Shown here piece after piece: positions 1-8,570 of a stretch of 64,000 nt of DNA. Position numbers and translations under genes: made by a program. The stretch's first letter is position 1. Each line of letters begins with the position of its first letter. The stretch covers positions 248,001-312,000 of the forward strand of contig NZ_QFYQ01000001.1 of NCBI RefSeq assembly GCF_003254475.1. The letters run 5' to 3'. Below the pieces are notes generated by a model. It was not told the DNA's origin and ran no database searches. It saw nothing but the letters and a program-made list of their open reading frames with translations. The DNA comes from Phenylobacterium soli. GTDB taxonomy: Bacteria; Pseudomonadota; Alphaproteobacteria; Caulobacterales; Caulobacteraceae.

Positions 1-1509
<1,509 letters not shown>

Positions 1510-1533
1510 GTCGAACGACATCGCCAGGAACGA

Positions 1534-1562
1534 GGGCGGGGCCGCGAGGTCCCGCCCTTTTT
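1534..1562 (+). terminator. Rho-independent terminator of groEL
   Basis: A 7-bp GC stem (GGGCGGG/CCCGCCC), a 10-nt loop and a run of five T begin 25 nt after the groEL stop. Confidence 0.9.
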
Positions 1563-1667
1563 CTTTGCCCGGCGCGGGGCCGGGATGGCTTGGAACGGCG
1601 GGGAAGCGCCGGGCGTTACGAGCTTGGCGGGCGCAAAACGAGCCCGCCGGCGAGAGGAGGGCCCGCC

Positions 1668-1913
1668 ATGCGTTCGAGCGTCGGATCGCGGTTCGCTCAC
1701 CCGGCCGGCTTCACCCTGCTGAAGACGCCGAGCCACCGCCAGGTGGCGGCCAGGCGGCGCCTGATGGCGATCTGCGCGGTGCTGGGCCTGGCCCTGGCGA
1801 GCGGGCTGATCGGCTCGTTGAGCGCATCCCAGAACGACCGGCCCGGCGCGGACGCGCCGAGCATGGCCGACCAGGCTTCGACCGGCCCGTTCAGCTATTT
1901 CCCGCACCAGTAG
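1668..1913 (+). CDS. Small single-pass membrane protein, function unknown
   Basis: An 81-residue protein I do not recognise. The ATG at 1668 is chosen because GAGAGGAGG lies a few bases upstream; an in-frame start at 1590 has no such site and would add an unlikely N-terminus. A basic segment (about residues 25-32) precedes one hydrophobic helix (about 33-52, MAICAVLGLALASGLIGSL) and a short polar tail, which suggests an inner-membrane anchor with a periplasmic tail. The next small membrane protein starts 13 nt after its stop, so the two probably form an operon. Confidence 0.6.
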   Translation: MRSSVGSRFAHPAGFTLLKTPSHRQVAARRRLMAICAVLGLALASGLIGSLSASQNDRPGADAPSMADQASTGPFSYFPHQ

Positions 1914-1926
1914 GAGGCGGCCCCAG

Positions 1927-2226
1927 ATGGCCTATTCGTCACAAGAACGTTCCACTCTCGGCGCCACCCGCGCCCGCCAGGGCCGGCTCGGCCGCAACAT
2001 CTTCTGGGTGCTGGTCTTCGGCATCGCGCTGACGGTGCTGGGCTTCGCGGCCACATGGGCCTGGAAGGCCGGCGACCTCGCCTCGACCCAGCCCAAGAAC
2101 ACCCCGGCGCCGAGCGAGGCGGCCAGCTTCAACGCCCCGCAGCCCGGCGCGGTGAGCCGGCAGAACTACCAGAAGGGCGCGCCGCTCGCGCCCAAGGGCG
2201 GCAACCCGCAGAATCCTCCGTCCTGA
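1927..2226 (+). CDS. Small single-pass membrane protein with Pro/Asn-rich tail
   Basis: A 99-residue protein without a recognised family. GGAGG sits just upstream of the ATG. A basic N-terminus (RARQGRLGRN) leads into one transmembrane helix at about residues 24-44. A low-complexity tail rich in Pro, Ala, Gln and Asn follows, which is likely periplasmic. It is separated from the previous small membrane gene by 13 nt and is probably co-transcribed with it. Function cannot be inferred from the sequence. Confidence 0.6.
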   Translation: MAYSSQERSTLGATRARQGRLGRNIFWVLVFGIALTVLGFAATWAWKAGDLASTQPKNTPAPSEAASFNAPQPGAVSRQNYQKGAPLAPKGGNPQNPPS

Positions 2227-2249
2227 TCCGAGCCACAGTCCGAACGGAA

Positions 2250-2284
2250 ACGGCCGCCGTGTGAACGGCGGCCGTTGTCGTTTG
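2250..2284 (+). terminator. Hairpin between convergent genes
   Basis: An 11-bp perfect stem (ACGGCCGCCGT/ACGGCGGCCGT) with a 4-nt loop is followed only by a weak T-rich tail (TGTCGTTTG). It lies 23 nt after the small membrane gene and ahead of the convergent DUF1328 gene, so it may end transcription from either side. Confidence 0.55.
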
Positions 2285-2301
2285 CGCGAGCGTTTCGGCG
2301 G

Positions 2302-2475
2302 TCAGACGACCGACTGGCCGCGGATGGCCCGGATCAAGAAGCTGACCACCAGCAGCACCAGGAAGACCAGGAACAGGACCTTGGCGATCGTCGCCGCCAG
2401 GCCCGCCAGGCCGAAGAAACCGAAGAAGCCGGCGATCACCGCCAGCACCGCGAAGACCAGGGACCAGCCCAGCAT
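2302..2475 (-). CDS. DUF1328 (UPF0391) small membrane protein
   Basis: A 57-residue, almost wholly hydrophobic protein with two transmembrane helices. The start MLGWSLVF and the Gly/Phe-rich first helix are typical of the DUF1328 / UPF0391 family, whose biochemical role is unknown and which often appears among stress-induced envelope genes. The ATG at 2475 is preceded by GAGAGGA at good spacing; an upstream in-frame start at 2499 would add eight residues atypical of the family. It lies downstream of phyR on the same strand, but a terminator separates them. Confidence 0.85.
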   Translation of the reverse strand: MLGWSLVFAVLAVIAGFFGFFGLAGLAATIAKVLFLVFLVLLVVSFLIRAIRGQSVV

Positions 2476-2497
2476 GGCAGGCGCTCCTCTCGAAACC

Positions 2498-2524
2498 AAA
2501 AAGGGCGCCGCGGGTGCGACGCCC
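2498..2524 (-). terminator. Rho-independent terminator of phyR
   Basis: On the minus strand an 8-bp stem (GGGCGTCG/CGGCGCCC) is followed by five T. It lies about 55 nt after the phyR stop and upstream of the DUF1328 gene. Confidence 0.8.
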
Positions 2525-2578
2525 TCCCGGATTTCAACGCCGGCCCGGGCAGGCCGTTCCGGCGACGCTTGCGCGGGC

Positions 2579-3379
2579 TCAGGCGGCCTGCTTGGACGCC
2601 TTGCGCGGATGGAAGAACAGGGCCTGGCCGATCGCCGCCTTCACCGTCTCCGGCTGGAACGGCTTGGTGATCAGGAAGGTCGGCTCCGGCCGCTCGCCCG
2701 TCAGCAGGCGCTCGGGGAAGGCGGTGATGAAGATCACCGGCACGTCGAAGCGGGCCAGGATGTCCTTCACCGCGTCGATGCCCGAGGAGCCGTCGGCGAG
2801 CTGGATGTCGGCCAGCACCAGACCCGGCGTCTTGCGGGCGACCGCGTCGATGGCCTCGGTGCGGGTGGCGGCGATGTCGACCACCGAGTGGCCGAGCTCC
2901 TTCACCAGCGCCTCGATGTCGGCGGCGATGACCGGCTCGTCCTCGATGATCAGGACGTCGGTGGCGAGTTCGGCGTCGATCTCGGCCTGGGCTTCGGCGA
3001 TCAGCTTCTCGACGTCGGAGAAGTCGGTGCCGAGGATCTGGGCCGCTTCGGAGGGGGTGAAGCCCTCGAGCGCGGTGAGCAGGAACGCCTGGCGCGACCG
3101 CGGCGCGATGCGCATCAGACGGCGGGTGGTGTCGTCGACCGCGGCTTCCTCGTCCTGCGGCGCCTCGAGCTGGGCGCCGGAGGTGCACCAGATGGCGTGG
3201 AACACGTGATACAGCGCCACGCGCGGCGTGAGATTGGGGTCCAGAACGCGTTCGCCCGCGGCGAGCGCTTCCAGCGCCACGCGGACATAATGGTCGCCGG
3301 TGGTCTGGTCACCGGTAAGGGCGCGCGCGTAGCGGCGCACGTAAGGCAGATGTGGCGCGAGTCGAGCGAGAAGACTCAA
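2579..3379 (-). CDS. phyR: PhyR, general stress response regulator (sigma-like plus receiver)
   Basis: PhyR is the anti-anti-sigma factor of the alphaproteobacterial general stress response. When phosphorylated it binds NepR and releases the sigma factor EcfG. Residues 1-~135 are an EcfG-like domain (start SLLARLAPHLPYVRRYARAL). The C-terminal receiver begins VLIIEDE, has the acceptor aspartate in LVLADIQ (about D191), and ends with the conserved lysine in ITKPFQ. I choose a TTG start at 3379: it has GGGAGGGG upstream and gives 266 residues, the family length, whereas the upstream in-frame reading adds a non-homologous stretch. It is divergent from nepR-ecfG-phyK. A perfect EcfG-type promoter lies upstream, which implies positive feedback. 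Confidence 0.95.
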   Translation of the reverse strand: MSLLARLAPHLPYVRRYARALTGDQTTGDHYVRVALEALAAGERVLDPNLTPRVALYHVFHAIWCTSGAQLEAPQDEEAAVDDTTRRLMRIAPRSRQAFLLTALEGFTPSEAAQILGTDFSDVEKLIAEAQAEIDAELATDVLIIEDEPVIAADIEALVKELGHSVVDIAATRTEAIDAVARKTPGLVLADIQLADGSSGIDAVKDILARFDVPVIFITAFPERLLTGERPEPTFLITKPFQPETVKAAIGQALFFHPRKASKQAA

Positions 3380-3456
3380 GGATGACCCCTCCCTGGGTGG
3401 AGCGTGGCGGCCATGCGGGAGGGACACCCCACCCGCTGGCCCCATGATGGTCCAAA

Positions 3457-3481
3457 AACGTCAGCCTGGGGAACTAGTTCC
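3457..3481 (-). promoter_or_regulatory. EcfG-dependent promoter of phyR
   Basis: On the minus strand GGAAC is followed by 16 nt and CGTT, a perfect match to the EcfG consensus. It lies about 80 nt upstream of the phyR TTG start. The -35 element shares the palindrome GGGAACTAGTTCCC (3469-3482) with a plus-strand candidate. Confidence 0.85.
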
Positions 3482-3495
3482 CAAACTGGCCGGTT
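3470..3495 (+). promoter_or_regulatory. Second, weaker EcfG-type promoter facing nepR
   Basis: On the plus strand GGAAC, a 17-nt spacer and GGTT match the EcfG consensus except for the first -10 base. It uses the other half of the GGGAACTAGTTCCC palindrome that carries the phyR -35 element. Confidence 0.45.
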
Positions 3496-3521
3496 TTTCG
3501 CATCTTGTCCGCCCATCTGCG

Positions 3522-3546
3522 GGAACCGAGCGCGGAGTCGGGCGTT
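3522..3546 (+). promoter_or_regulatory. EcfG-dependent promoter of nepR-ecfG
   Basis: GGAAC, 16 nt, CGTT: a perfect EcfG consensus on the plus strand, ending about 59 nt before the nepR ATG chosen here. It supports autoregulation of the anti-sigma/sigma operon. Confidence 0.85.
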
Positions 3547-3604
3547 GAGCGACGACGAGAATGCGATGAGGGGGCGGCCGCCGCGCGAGCGGGACGCCGA
3601 CGAT

Positions 3605-3793
3605 ATGATTGAACAACGGCCTCCTGGCGAACGGCGCAAGTCGTCCGCCGCCCTGGATGAAGCCCGCCTGCGCCAGCAGGCGATCGGCGTGCGCCTGCGT
3701 CAGATGTTCGACCAGGTGGTCAACGAAGACGTGCCCGACGAATTCCTCGAGATCCTGCGCCGGGCCGACAGCCGCTCCTCGGAGAACGGCTGA
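3605..3793 (+). CDS. nepR: NepR, anti-sigma factor of EcfG
   Basis: NepR is a small helical protein that holds EcfG inactive until phosphorylated PhyR captures it. The conserved core is visible: IGVRLRQMFDQVVNEDVPDE followed by FLEILRRAD. The ATG at 3605 gives 62 residues, close to the usual NepR length. An in-frame ATG at 3566 would add 13 residues and cannot be excluded, since neither start has a strong ribosome binding site. The stop overlaps the ecfG start (TGATG), so the two are translationally coupled, as expected for a sigma/anti-sigma pair. Confidence 0.92.
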   Translation: MIEQRPPGERRKSSAALDEARLRQQAIGVRLRQMFDQVVNEDVPDEFLEILRRADSRSSENG

Positions 3794-4392
3794 TGGCCGA
3801 AGACATGGAAAAGCCGTCCGCGCCCGCGGATGACGAAGCCTTCAAGCGTGAGCTGGTGCAGCTGATCCCGCATCTGCGCGCCTTCGCCCGCACCCTGTGC
3901 GGCGACCCGGCCGCGGCGGACGATCTGGCCCAGGACGCGATGATGAAGGCCTGGGACGCGCGGGCCAGCTTCCAGATGGGCACCAACATGAAGGCCTGGA
4001 CCTTCATGATCCTGCGCAACCAGTTCTATTCCGAGAAGCGCCGGTCGTGGCGCCAGAGCCAGCTCGACCAGGAAGCGGCCGAGCGCACGCTCGTGGCCGT
4101 CGACGATCCGGAGGCGCCGGTGGCCCTCGACGAGCTGCGCCAGGGGCTTGCCATGCTGCCGCCGGAACAGCGCGAAGCCCTGATCCTGGTGGGCGCCGGC
4201 GGCTTCGCCTACGAGGAAGCGGCGGACATCTGCGGCTGCGCGGTGGGCACGGTGAAGAGCCGTGTGAGCCGCGCGCGGCGCGCCCTGCACGCCATCCTCG
4301 AGGGCGGCGCCTACGACCGCGACGGGGAGCCGGCGAGCGATGCGATGCGCTCTATTCTCGCCGATGCGGAGCGGCTAAGCACCGTCCGGTAG
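3793..4392 (+). CDS. ecfG: EcfG-family RNA polymerase sigma factor (general stress)
   Basis: An extracytoplasmic-function sigma factor of the EcfG (ECF15) group, 199 residues, which directs RNA polymerase to GGAAC/CGTT promoters. Region 2 is seen as LIPHLRAFARTLCGD through DDLAQDAMMKAWDA. Region 4 is GLAMLPPEQREALILVGAGG with the helix-turn-helix YEEAADICGCAVGTVKSRVSRARR. The gene lies immediately after nepR and 15 nt before the kinase, the classical nepR-ecfG-phyK order. In Caulobacter the orthologue is called sigT. Confidence 0.95.
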   Translation: MAEDMEKPSAPADDEAFKRELVQLIPHLRAFARTLCGDPAAADDLAQDAMMKAWDARASFQMGTNMKAWTFMILRNQFYSEKRRSWRQSQLDQEAAERTLVAVDDPEAPVALDELRQGLAMLPPEQREALILVGAGGFAYEEAADICGCAVGTVKSRVSRARRALHAILEGGAYDRDGEPASDAMRSILADAERLSTVR

Positions 4393-4407
4393 GACGGAAA
4401 CGGGCTA

Positions 4408-6120
4408 ATGGCGAGCCTGCCCTGGGAATCCTTGAGCACGATCCGGGTCCGCTTGACCGCGGCCCTCGCCGCAGCCCTGCTGCCGGTGCTGCTGCTCGGC
4501 GTCCTGCAATCGGCGATCGCCTTCAACCGTGAGCGCGTCGAACTTCGACGCAACCTCGGCTTCGCCGCCGAGCGCAGCGCGGCGACCGCCCGCGCCCGCA
4601 TGGAAGGCGCCGACATCCTGCTGCAGACCCTGGCCCCGGGCTCGGTCGGCTTCCAGTGCGCCCAGCGCCTGGCCGAAGTCACCCAGCGGATCCCCGGCTA
4701 CGCCAACCTGATCCGCTTCGACAGCCGCGGCCGGGTCGCCTGCGCCGCCGGCGACGTGCCGGCGGACAGCGAACGCGCCGCCCGGCCGTGGTTCCAGCAG
4801 CTCGCCGCGGGCCAGCCTCTGGTCATCACCCGCGACGCCAGCTCGGCCTACGCCCAGGAGCCGACGGTGCTCACCGCGGTGCGCGCGACCGCCCCCGACG
4901 GGCGCTTCGACGGGGCCTTCGTGGCGGTGATCCGGCTGGCCAGCCTCGAGCCTTCGGTGACCGACCCAATCCTGCCGGCCCACTCGGAGGTGGCCCTGGC
5001 CGACGCCACCGGCCGCTACATCACCCTGACCAACCCGCGGGCCTTCACCACCCTGCCGGCCGACTGGCGCGCGCGGATCCGCACCCAGGGGTCCGACGTC
5101 TGGTACGACCGCGACCCGGGCGGCCAGCGGCGGGTCTACTCGGCCGCCCCCGTGGTCGGCGAGGCGGTGTATGTGGTGCTGTCGGCTAAGTCGCCGGGCC
5201 TGCTGTCCTGGGCGTGGCTGAACCCGCTCTCCGGCATCGTCTTCCCGCTGATCACCTTCGCCCTGGCGCTCATGGCGGTGCTGCTGGTGACCGACCGCGT
5301 GGTGGTGCGCTGGATCACCTATCTGCAGCGCATCGCCGCCCTCTACGCCCGCGGCCGCCTCTCGGTCCGGCCGATCCAGGCCGACCAGATGCCGCCGGAG
5401 ATCCGCGACCTCGCCGAGACCCTGGAGGACATGGCCGACGCCATCGTCGGGCGCGACGCCTCGCTGCGGGACTCCCTCGCCCAGAAGGACGCGCTGATGC
5501 GCGAGATCCATCATCGGGTGAAGAACAACCTGCAGGTCATCTCGTCCCTGCTCAACATGCAGCAGCGCTCCTTGTCCGACCCGGCGGCGCGAGCGGCCAT
5601 GTCGGACACCCGCCAGCGGATCACCGCCCTCGCCCTCATCTACCGCGCGCTCTACCAGGGCCCGGATCTCAAGCGCGTCGACCTGCGTCCCTTCCTGGAG
5701 GAGCTGACCGCCCAGCTGGTGGCCGGCGAGATGCTCCACGGGCCCGCGGTGCAGACGGAGCTTGCCGTCGACGCCCTGGTCATCGATCCGGACCGGTTGG
5801 CGCCGCTCGCCCTGTTCGCCGTCGAGGCCATCACCAACGCCCAGAAGCACGCCTTCCACGAGCGCGGCGGATTGCTGACCGTGAGCTTCACCGTGCGCGG
5901 CGACGAGGCCGAGCTGGAGATCAGCGACGACGGGGAGACGAACGACGACTCCCTCGCCAATTCCGGCGTCGGGCGAACCCTGATGACCGCCTTCGCCCGG
6001 CAGCTGCGCGGCCGGACCGAACTGGTGCGCAATCCGCGGGGCGGCGTCACCGCCCGCCTGATCTTCCCCAATCCGGGCGCGGAGCCCCAGGCCTCCAACG
6101 GGAACCAGGCGGCAGCTTAG
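4408..6120 (+). CDS. phyK: PhyK-like membrane sensor histidine kinase (HisKA_2)
   Basis: A 570-residue kinase expected to phosphorylate PhyR. One transmembrane helix lies at about residues 14-34. A periplasmic sensor region extends to about 270, a second helix spans about 275-300 (IVFPLITFALALMAVLLVTD), and a linker follows. The HisKA_2 dimerisation motif EIHHRVKNNLQVISSLL has its histidines at 368/369. The ATPase domain has its N-box around N477 (EAITNAQKHAF) and a glycine loop NSGVGRTLM. This kinase type pairs with PhyR, and the gene follows ecfG directly. Its 3' end contains the promoter for the next small gene. Confidence 0.9.
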   Translation: MASLPWESLSTIRVRLTAALAAALLPVLLLGVLQSAIAFNRERVELRRNLGFAAERSAATARARMEGADILLQTLAPGSVGFQCAQRLAEVTQRIPGYANLIRFDSRGRVACAAGDVPADSERAARPWFQQLAAGQPLVITRDASSAYAQEPTVLTAVRATAPDGRFDGAFVAVIRLASLEPSVTDPILPAHSEVALADATGRYITLTNPRAFTTLPADWRARIRTQGSDVWYDRDPGGQRRVYSAAPVVGEAVYVVLSAKSPGLLSWAWLNPLSGIVFPLITFALALMAVLLVTDRVVVRWITYLQRIAALYARGRLSVRPIQADQMPPEIRDLAETLEDMADAIVGRDASLRDSLAQKDALMREIHHRVKNNLQVISSLLNMQQRSLSDPAARAAMSDTRQRITALALIYRALYQGPDLKRVDLRPFLEELTAQLVAGEMLHGPAVQTELAVDALVIDPDRLAPLALFAVEAITNAQKHAFHERGGLLTVSFTVRGDEAELEISDDGETNDDSLANSGVGRTLMTAFARQLRGRTELVRNPRGGVTARLIFPNPGAEPQASNGNQAAA

Positions 6121-6125
6121 GCGTT
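6101..6125 (+). promoter_or_regulatory. EcfG-dependent promoter inside the 3' end of phyK
   Basis: GGAAC, 16 nt, CGTT: a perfect consensus that begins within the last codons of phyK and ends 40 nt before the ATG of the entericidin-like gene. Confidence 0.8.
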
Positions 6126-6165
6126 CGGCGAACGCGACTCGCAACACTCCCGGGAGAAAGACCCC

Positions 6166-6303
6166 ATGAAGAAGATCGTCGTCCTGGCGGCCCTGGCCGC
6201 CAGCCTCGCCGTGGCCGCCTGCAACACCGTTCAAGGCGCCGGCAAGGACGTCCAGGCCGCCGGCCAGGCCGTCTCCGAAACGGCTCAGGACGCCAAGCAC
6301 TAG
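6166..6303 (+). CDS. Entericidin-like small lipoprotein
   Basis: A 45-residue lipoprotein. The basic start MKKIVVL, a short hydrophobic stretch and the lipobox AVAAC (Cys19) are followed by a short polar, Gln/Ala/Lys-rich mature part. This matches the entericidin A/B (EcnA/EcnB) family of stress-induced outer-envelope lipoproteins. CGGGAG lies upstream of the ATG. The EcfG promoter ahead of it makes it a probable direct target of the general stress sigma factor, and it is followed by a terminator. Confidence 0.88.
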   Translation: MKKIVVLAALAASLAVAACNTVQGAGKDVQAAGQAVSETAQDAKH

Positions 6304-6339
6304 GTCAAAGCCCTAGGACCAGGGGCATCCTGGTTTGAG

Positions 6340-6366
6340 GCCCCGTCGTTCAGCGGCGGGGCTTTT
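6340..6366 (+). terminator. Rho-independent terminator after the entericidin-like gene
   Basis: An 8-bp stem (GCCCCGTC/GGCGGGGC) is followed by TTTTG. It lies between the lipoprotein gene and the convergent cheR-like gene. Confidence 0.8.
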
Positions 6367-6376
6367 GCTTTGCGGA

Positions 6377-7180
6377 TCAGGCGGCGACGCGGACCGCGGC
6401 CGGCAGTTCGAACACCCCCGGCTCGCCGGCCACGGCCACGAGGCCGCTCTTGGGCGTCACGGTCTCCGCGGCGCCCAGCACCAGCCGGCCGCCGATGCGC
6501 AGGGCGCCGGCGAGGTGGGCCAGGACCTTGTCGCGGGCGGCGGGCAGCAGAGCGCCGAGGACGTTGCGGCAGAGGATGACGTCGAAGCTGCCCATGCCGT
6601 TGGGCGTCTCGATCAGGTTGTGCCGCCGCCAGCGCACCGCGCGGCGCAGGTCGGCGGAGACGATGAACGCCTCCTCGTGATTGTCGAAGTGGCGCACGAG
6701 GCGCCGGGCGGAGAGGCCCTGCTGCACCTCGAACTGATTGTAGATCCCCGCCTTGCCCTTCTCGATCATCCGACCGTTGAGGTCGGAGGCGAAGAGTTCG
6801 ATCCCTTCCACGCCTCGCTCCTCGAGCAGCATGGCCAGGGAGTAGATTTCCTGTCCCGTGCCGCAGGCCGCGCTCCAGACGCGCAGCGAAGCGCCGAGCT
6901 CGACCCCTTCCTGGAGTTCGCGCAGCAAGGCTTCGAACACCGCAGGCTCGCGGAAGAAGGCCGTCTGGGCCGGGGCCAGGGCCTCGACGACGGTCCAGAT
7001 CACCTGCTCCTCGCCGCGGTCGCGGACCGCCCGCACCAGCTCTTCCACCGAGCCGAAGCCCTCGCGGCGGGCGACCGCGGCCATGCGGCTCTCGATCAGG
7101 TAGGCGCGCTCGGTGTCGATGTTGAGGCCGGCGTGGGTGGCGCAGAGCCCGGCGATGTAGTCGCGCTCCTTGGGCGTCAT
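6377..7180 (-). CDS. cheR: CheR-family protein-glutamate methyltransferase
   Basis: A 267-residue S-adenosylmethionine-dependent methyltransferase of the CheR type, which methylates glutamates of chemoreceptor-like proteins. The N-terminal helical CheR domain (about 1-75) is followed by the SAM-binding fold. Motif I is WSAACGTGQEIYSLAM; FDVILCRNVLGAL is the conserved CheR signature. It overlaps the upstream receiver gene by ATGA. No chemoreceptor, CheA or CheW lies nearby, so this may be an accessory copy working with the adjacent receiver protein; as I recall, a similar pair lies near chpT in Caulobacter crescentus. Confidence 0.9.
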   Translation of the reverse strand: MTPKERDYIAGLCATHAGLNIDTERAYLIESRMAAVARREGFGSVEELVRAVRDRGEEQVIWTVVEALAPAQTAFFREPAVFEALLRELQEGVELGASLRVWSAACGTGQEIYSLAMLLEERGVEGIELFASDLNGRMIEKGKAGIYNQFEVQQGLSARRLVRHFDNHEEAFIVSADLRRAVRWRRHNLIETPNGMGSFDVILCRNVLGALLPAARDKVLAHLAGALRIGGRLVLGAAETVTPKSGLVAVAGEPGVFELPAAVRVAA

Positions 7181-7557
7181 GCCACGCCCGCCTGCGCCAG
7201 CTTGCCCATGACGATGTCGGCGTCGAAGGGCTTCATGATGAACTCGTCGGCGCCGTCTTCGAGCGCCTCGCGGATGCGGGCGATGCGCGTCTCGCCGGAG
7301 CAGAAGATAACCCGCGGATCGGCGCCGCCCGGCTCCAGCCGCAGACGCCGCAGGAACTCGGGCCCGCTCATCACCGGCATGTGCCAGTCGAGCAGGATCG
7401 CGTCGGGCATGGTGGCGCGGCAGAAGGAGAGCGCGTCGGCCCCGTCGCCGGCCTCGGCCACGTCGAAGCCGAGATCCTCGAGGATCCGGCGCGCCACCTT
7501 GCGCACCACGCGGCTGTCGTCGACGACCAGGCAGGTCTTCACGTGAGAAGGCTCCAT
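7177..7557 (-). CDS. Single-domain response regulator (CheY-like)
   Basis: A 126-residue stand-alone receiver. It has acidic residues in VVDDSRVVRKV, the acceptor aspartate in AILLDWHMP, the switch serine in IFCSGE, and lysine in IMKPFDAD. With no output domain it should act by protein-protein contact. It overlaps the cheR-like gene by four bases, so the pair is translationally coupled. Its cognate kinase is not identifiable from context. Confidence 0.9.
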   Translation of the reverse strand: MEPSHVKTCLVVDDSRVVRKVARRILEDLGFDVAEAGDGADALSFCRATMPDAILLDWHMPVMSGPEFLRRLRLEPGGADPRVIFCSGETRIARIREALEDGADEFIMKPFDADIVMGKLAQAGVA

Positions 7558-7605
7558 CCTCGCCGGCCATTCTCGCGCGGGGATGGTTAAGGACCGGTAG
7601 CGTTA

Positions 7606-7624
7606 CCGCCGGGAATCCCGGCGG
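7606..7624. other. Perfect 19-bp palindrome after chpT
   Basis: CCGCCGGGA-A-TCCCGGCGG lies immediately downstream of the chpT stop. It would form a strong hairpin in the chpT transcript but has no T run, so it may be an RNA-stabilising hairpin or a Rho-assisted end rather than a classical terminator. Confidence 0.5.
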
Positions 7625-7625
7625 A

Positions 7626-8303
7626 TCAGACCGGCACGGTGGCGGCGAAGACGACCTTCTCCTCGCTGACGTCGGCGAACACCCGGCCGCCCGCATCGGT
7701 GAGGAACAGATGCACGTAGTAGGCCTGCACCCAGTGGCCGTGCAGGCCCTCGCCCAGGGGCTGGCCCTGCAGGCCGCGCAGCACCTCGGGACGCAGCCGC
7801 GCCCGCGGGCCGACGGCCTCGGCGGCGATGGCCACCGACCCGGCCTCCTGCACCACGCGCATCCGCGCCACGCCGCCGGTCGGCAGGGCCGCGCCGGCCA
7901 TCTGCGCGAGGTTGAGCAGGGTGCGGGCGGCGGGCTTGTTGAGCGCCGGAGGCTCGACCACCCATTCCAGCTCGGCCCGCATGTGGGCGAAGACGCCCTG
8001 GGCAAGCTTCTGGAGATCGCGGGAATCGAAGGTCTCGGCCGAGGCCGAGGCGCCGAACGCCACCCGGCTGAACTGCAGCAGGTCGGCGAGCTTGCGGGCC
8101 GAGGTGGCGATCAGCGACATGGCCTCCTCGCGCATGTCCTGCGCGGAGGGGTCTTCCAGGAGGTCGAGGCCCGAGACGATGGCGCTCGCCGGGCTGATGA
8201 AGTCGTGACACATGCGCGCCGCCAGGTAGGCGGCGAGCTCGGCCGGGCGCACGGCCGCGGCGGTCGGGTCGGCGCTGGGTTCGGGGGCCGGCATGTCGGT
8301 CAT
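7626..8303 (-). CDS. chpT: ChpT, histidine phosphotransferase of the CtrA pathway
   Basis: ChpT relays phosphate from the hybrid kinase CckA to CtrA and CpdR in the Caulobacter cell-cycle network. The start MTDMPAPEPS and the helical phosphotransfer segment LAAYLAARMCHDFISPASAI, with the phosphorylated histidine, are followed by SGLDLLEDPSAQDMREEAM. This is the DHp-like dimer, with a degenerate ATPase-like C-terminal domain. The ATG at 8303 is chosen over an upstream in-frame start because it matches the family N-terminus and has AAGGT upstream. Length is 225 residues. It is divergent from the DUF3553 gene. Confidence 0.92.
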   Translation of the reverse strand: MTDMPAPEPSADPTAAAVRPAELAAYLAARMCHDFISPASAIVSGLDLLEDPSAQDMREEAMSLIATSARKLADLLQFSRVAFGASASAETFDSRDLQKLAQGVFAHMRAELEWVVEPPALNKPAARTLLNLAQMAGAALPTGGVARMRVVQEAGSVAIAAEAVGPRARLRPEVLRGLQGQPLGEGLHGHWVQAYYVHLFLTDAGGRVFADVSEEKVVFAATVPV

Positions 8304-8369
8304 GGTCGGGACCTTGGCGTGATTTGAGCCTTTGGAAAACGCCCTCGGGCCCATATGAGAGCGCCAGCC

Positions 8370-8570
8370 ATGCGACCTCATCTGGATCCATTCCTCGAAC
8401 CGGGCGTCCTCGTGCGCCACCCGGCGGAAGCGGATTGGGGGCTCGGCCAGGTGCAGTCGGTGGCTGGCCGCAAGGTGACCGTGAACTTCGAGAACGCCGG
8501 AAAGCAGGTGATCGACGCCGAGGTCATCCGGCTGGTGTTCGTGGGCGATGACCCGAGGGAAATTCGATGA
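8370..8570 (+). CDS. DUF3553 small protein
   Basis: A 66-residue protein with a compact beta-rich core: EPGVLVRHPAEADWGLGQVQ, then KVTVNFENAGKQVID. This is the DUF3553 pattern, related in look to the small SH3-like domains of CarD/UvrD tails; its function is unknown. The ATG at 8370 fits the family N-terminus (MRPHLDPFLEPG); an ATG at 8355 would add five residues. Its stop overlaps the cysQ start (ATGA), so the two are co-translated. Confidence 0.8.
   Translation: MRPHLDPFLEPGVLVRHPAEADWGLGQVQSVAGRKVTVNFENAGKQVIDAEVIRLVFVGDDPREIR

Noticed and set aside
4405..6300. A 631-residue minus-strand open frame opposite phyK
   Set aside because: Its composition (Gly/Arg/His/Gln-rich, no domain pattern) is what antisense reading of high-GC genes gives; phyK on the other strand is clearly real.
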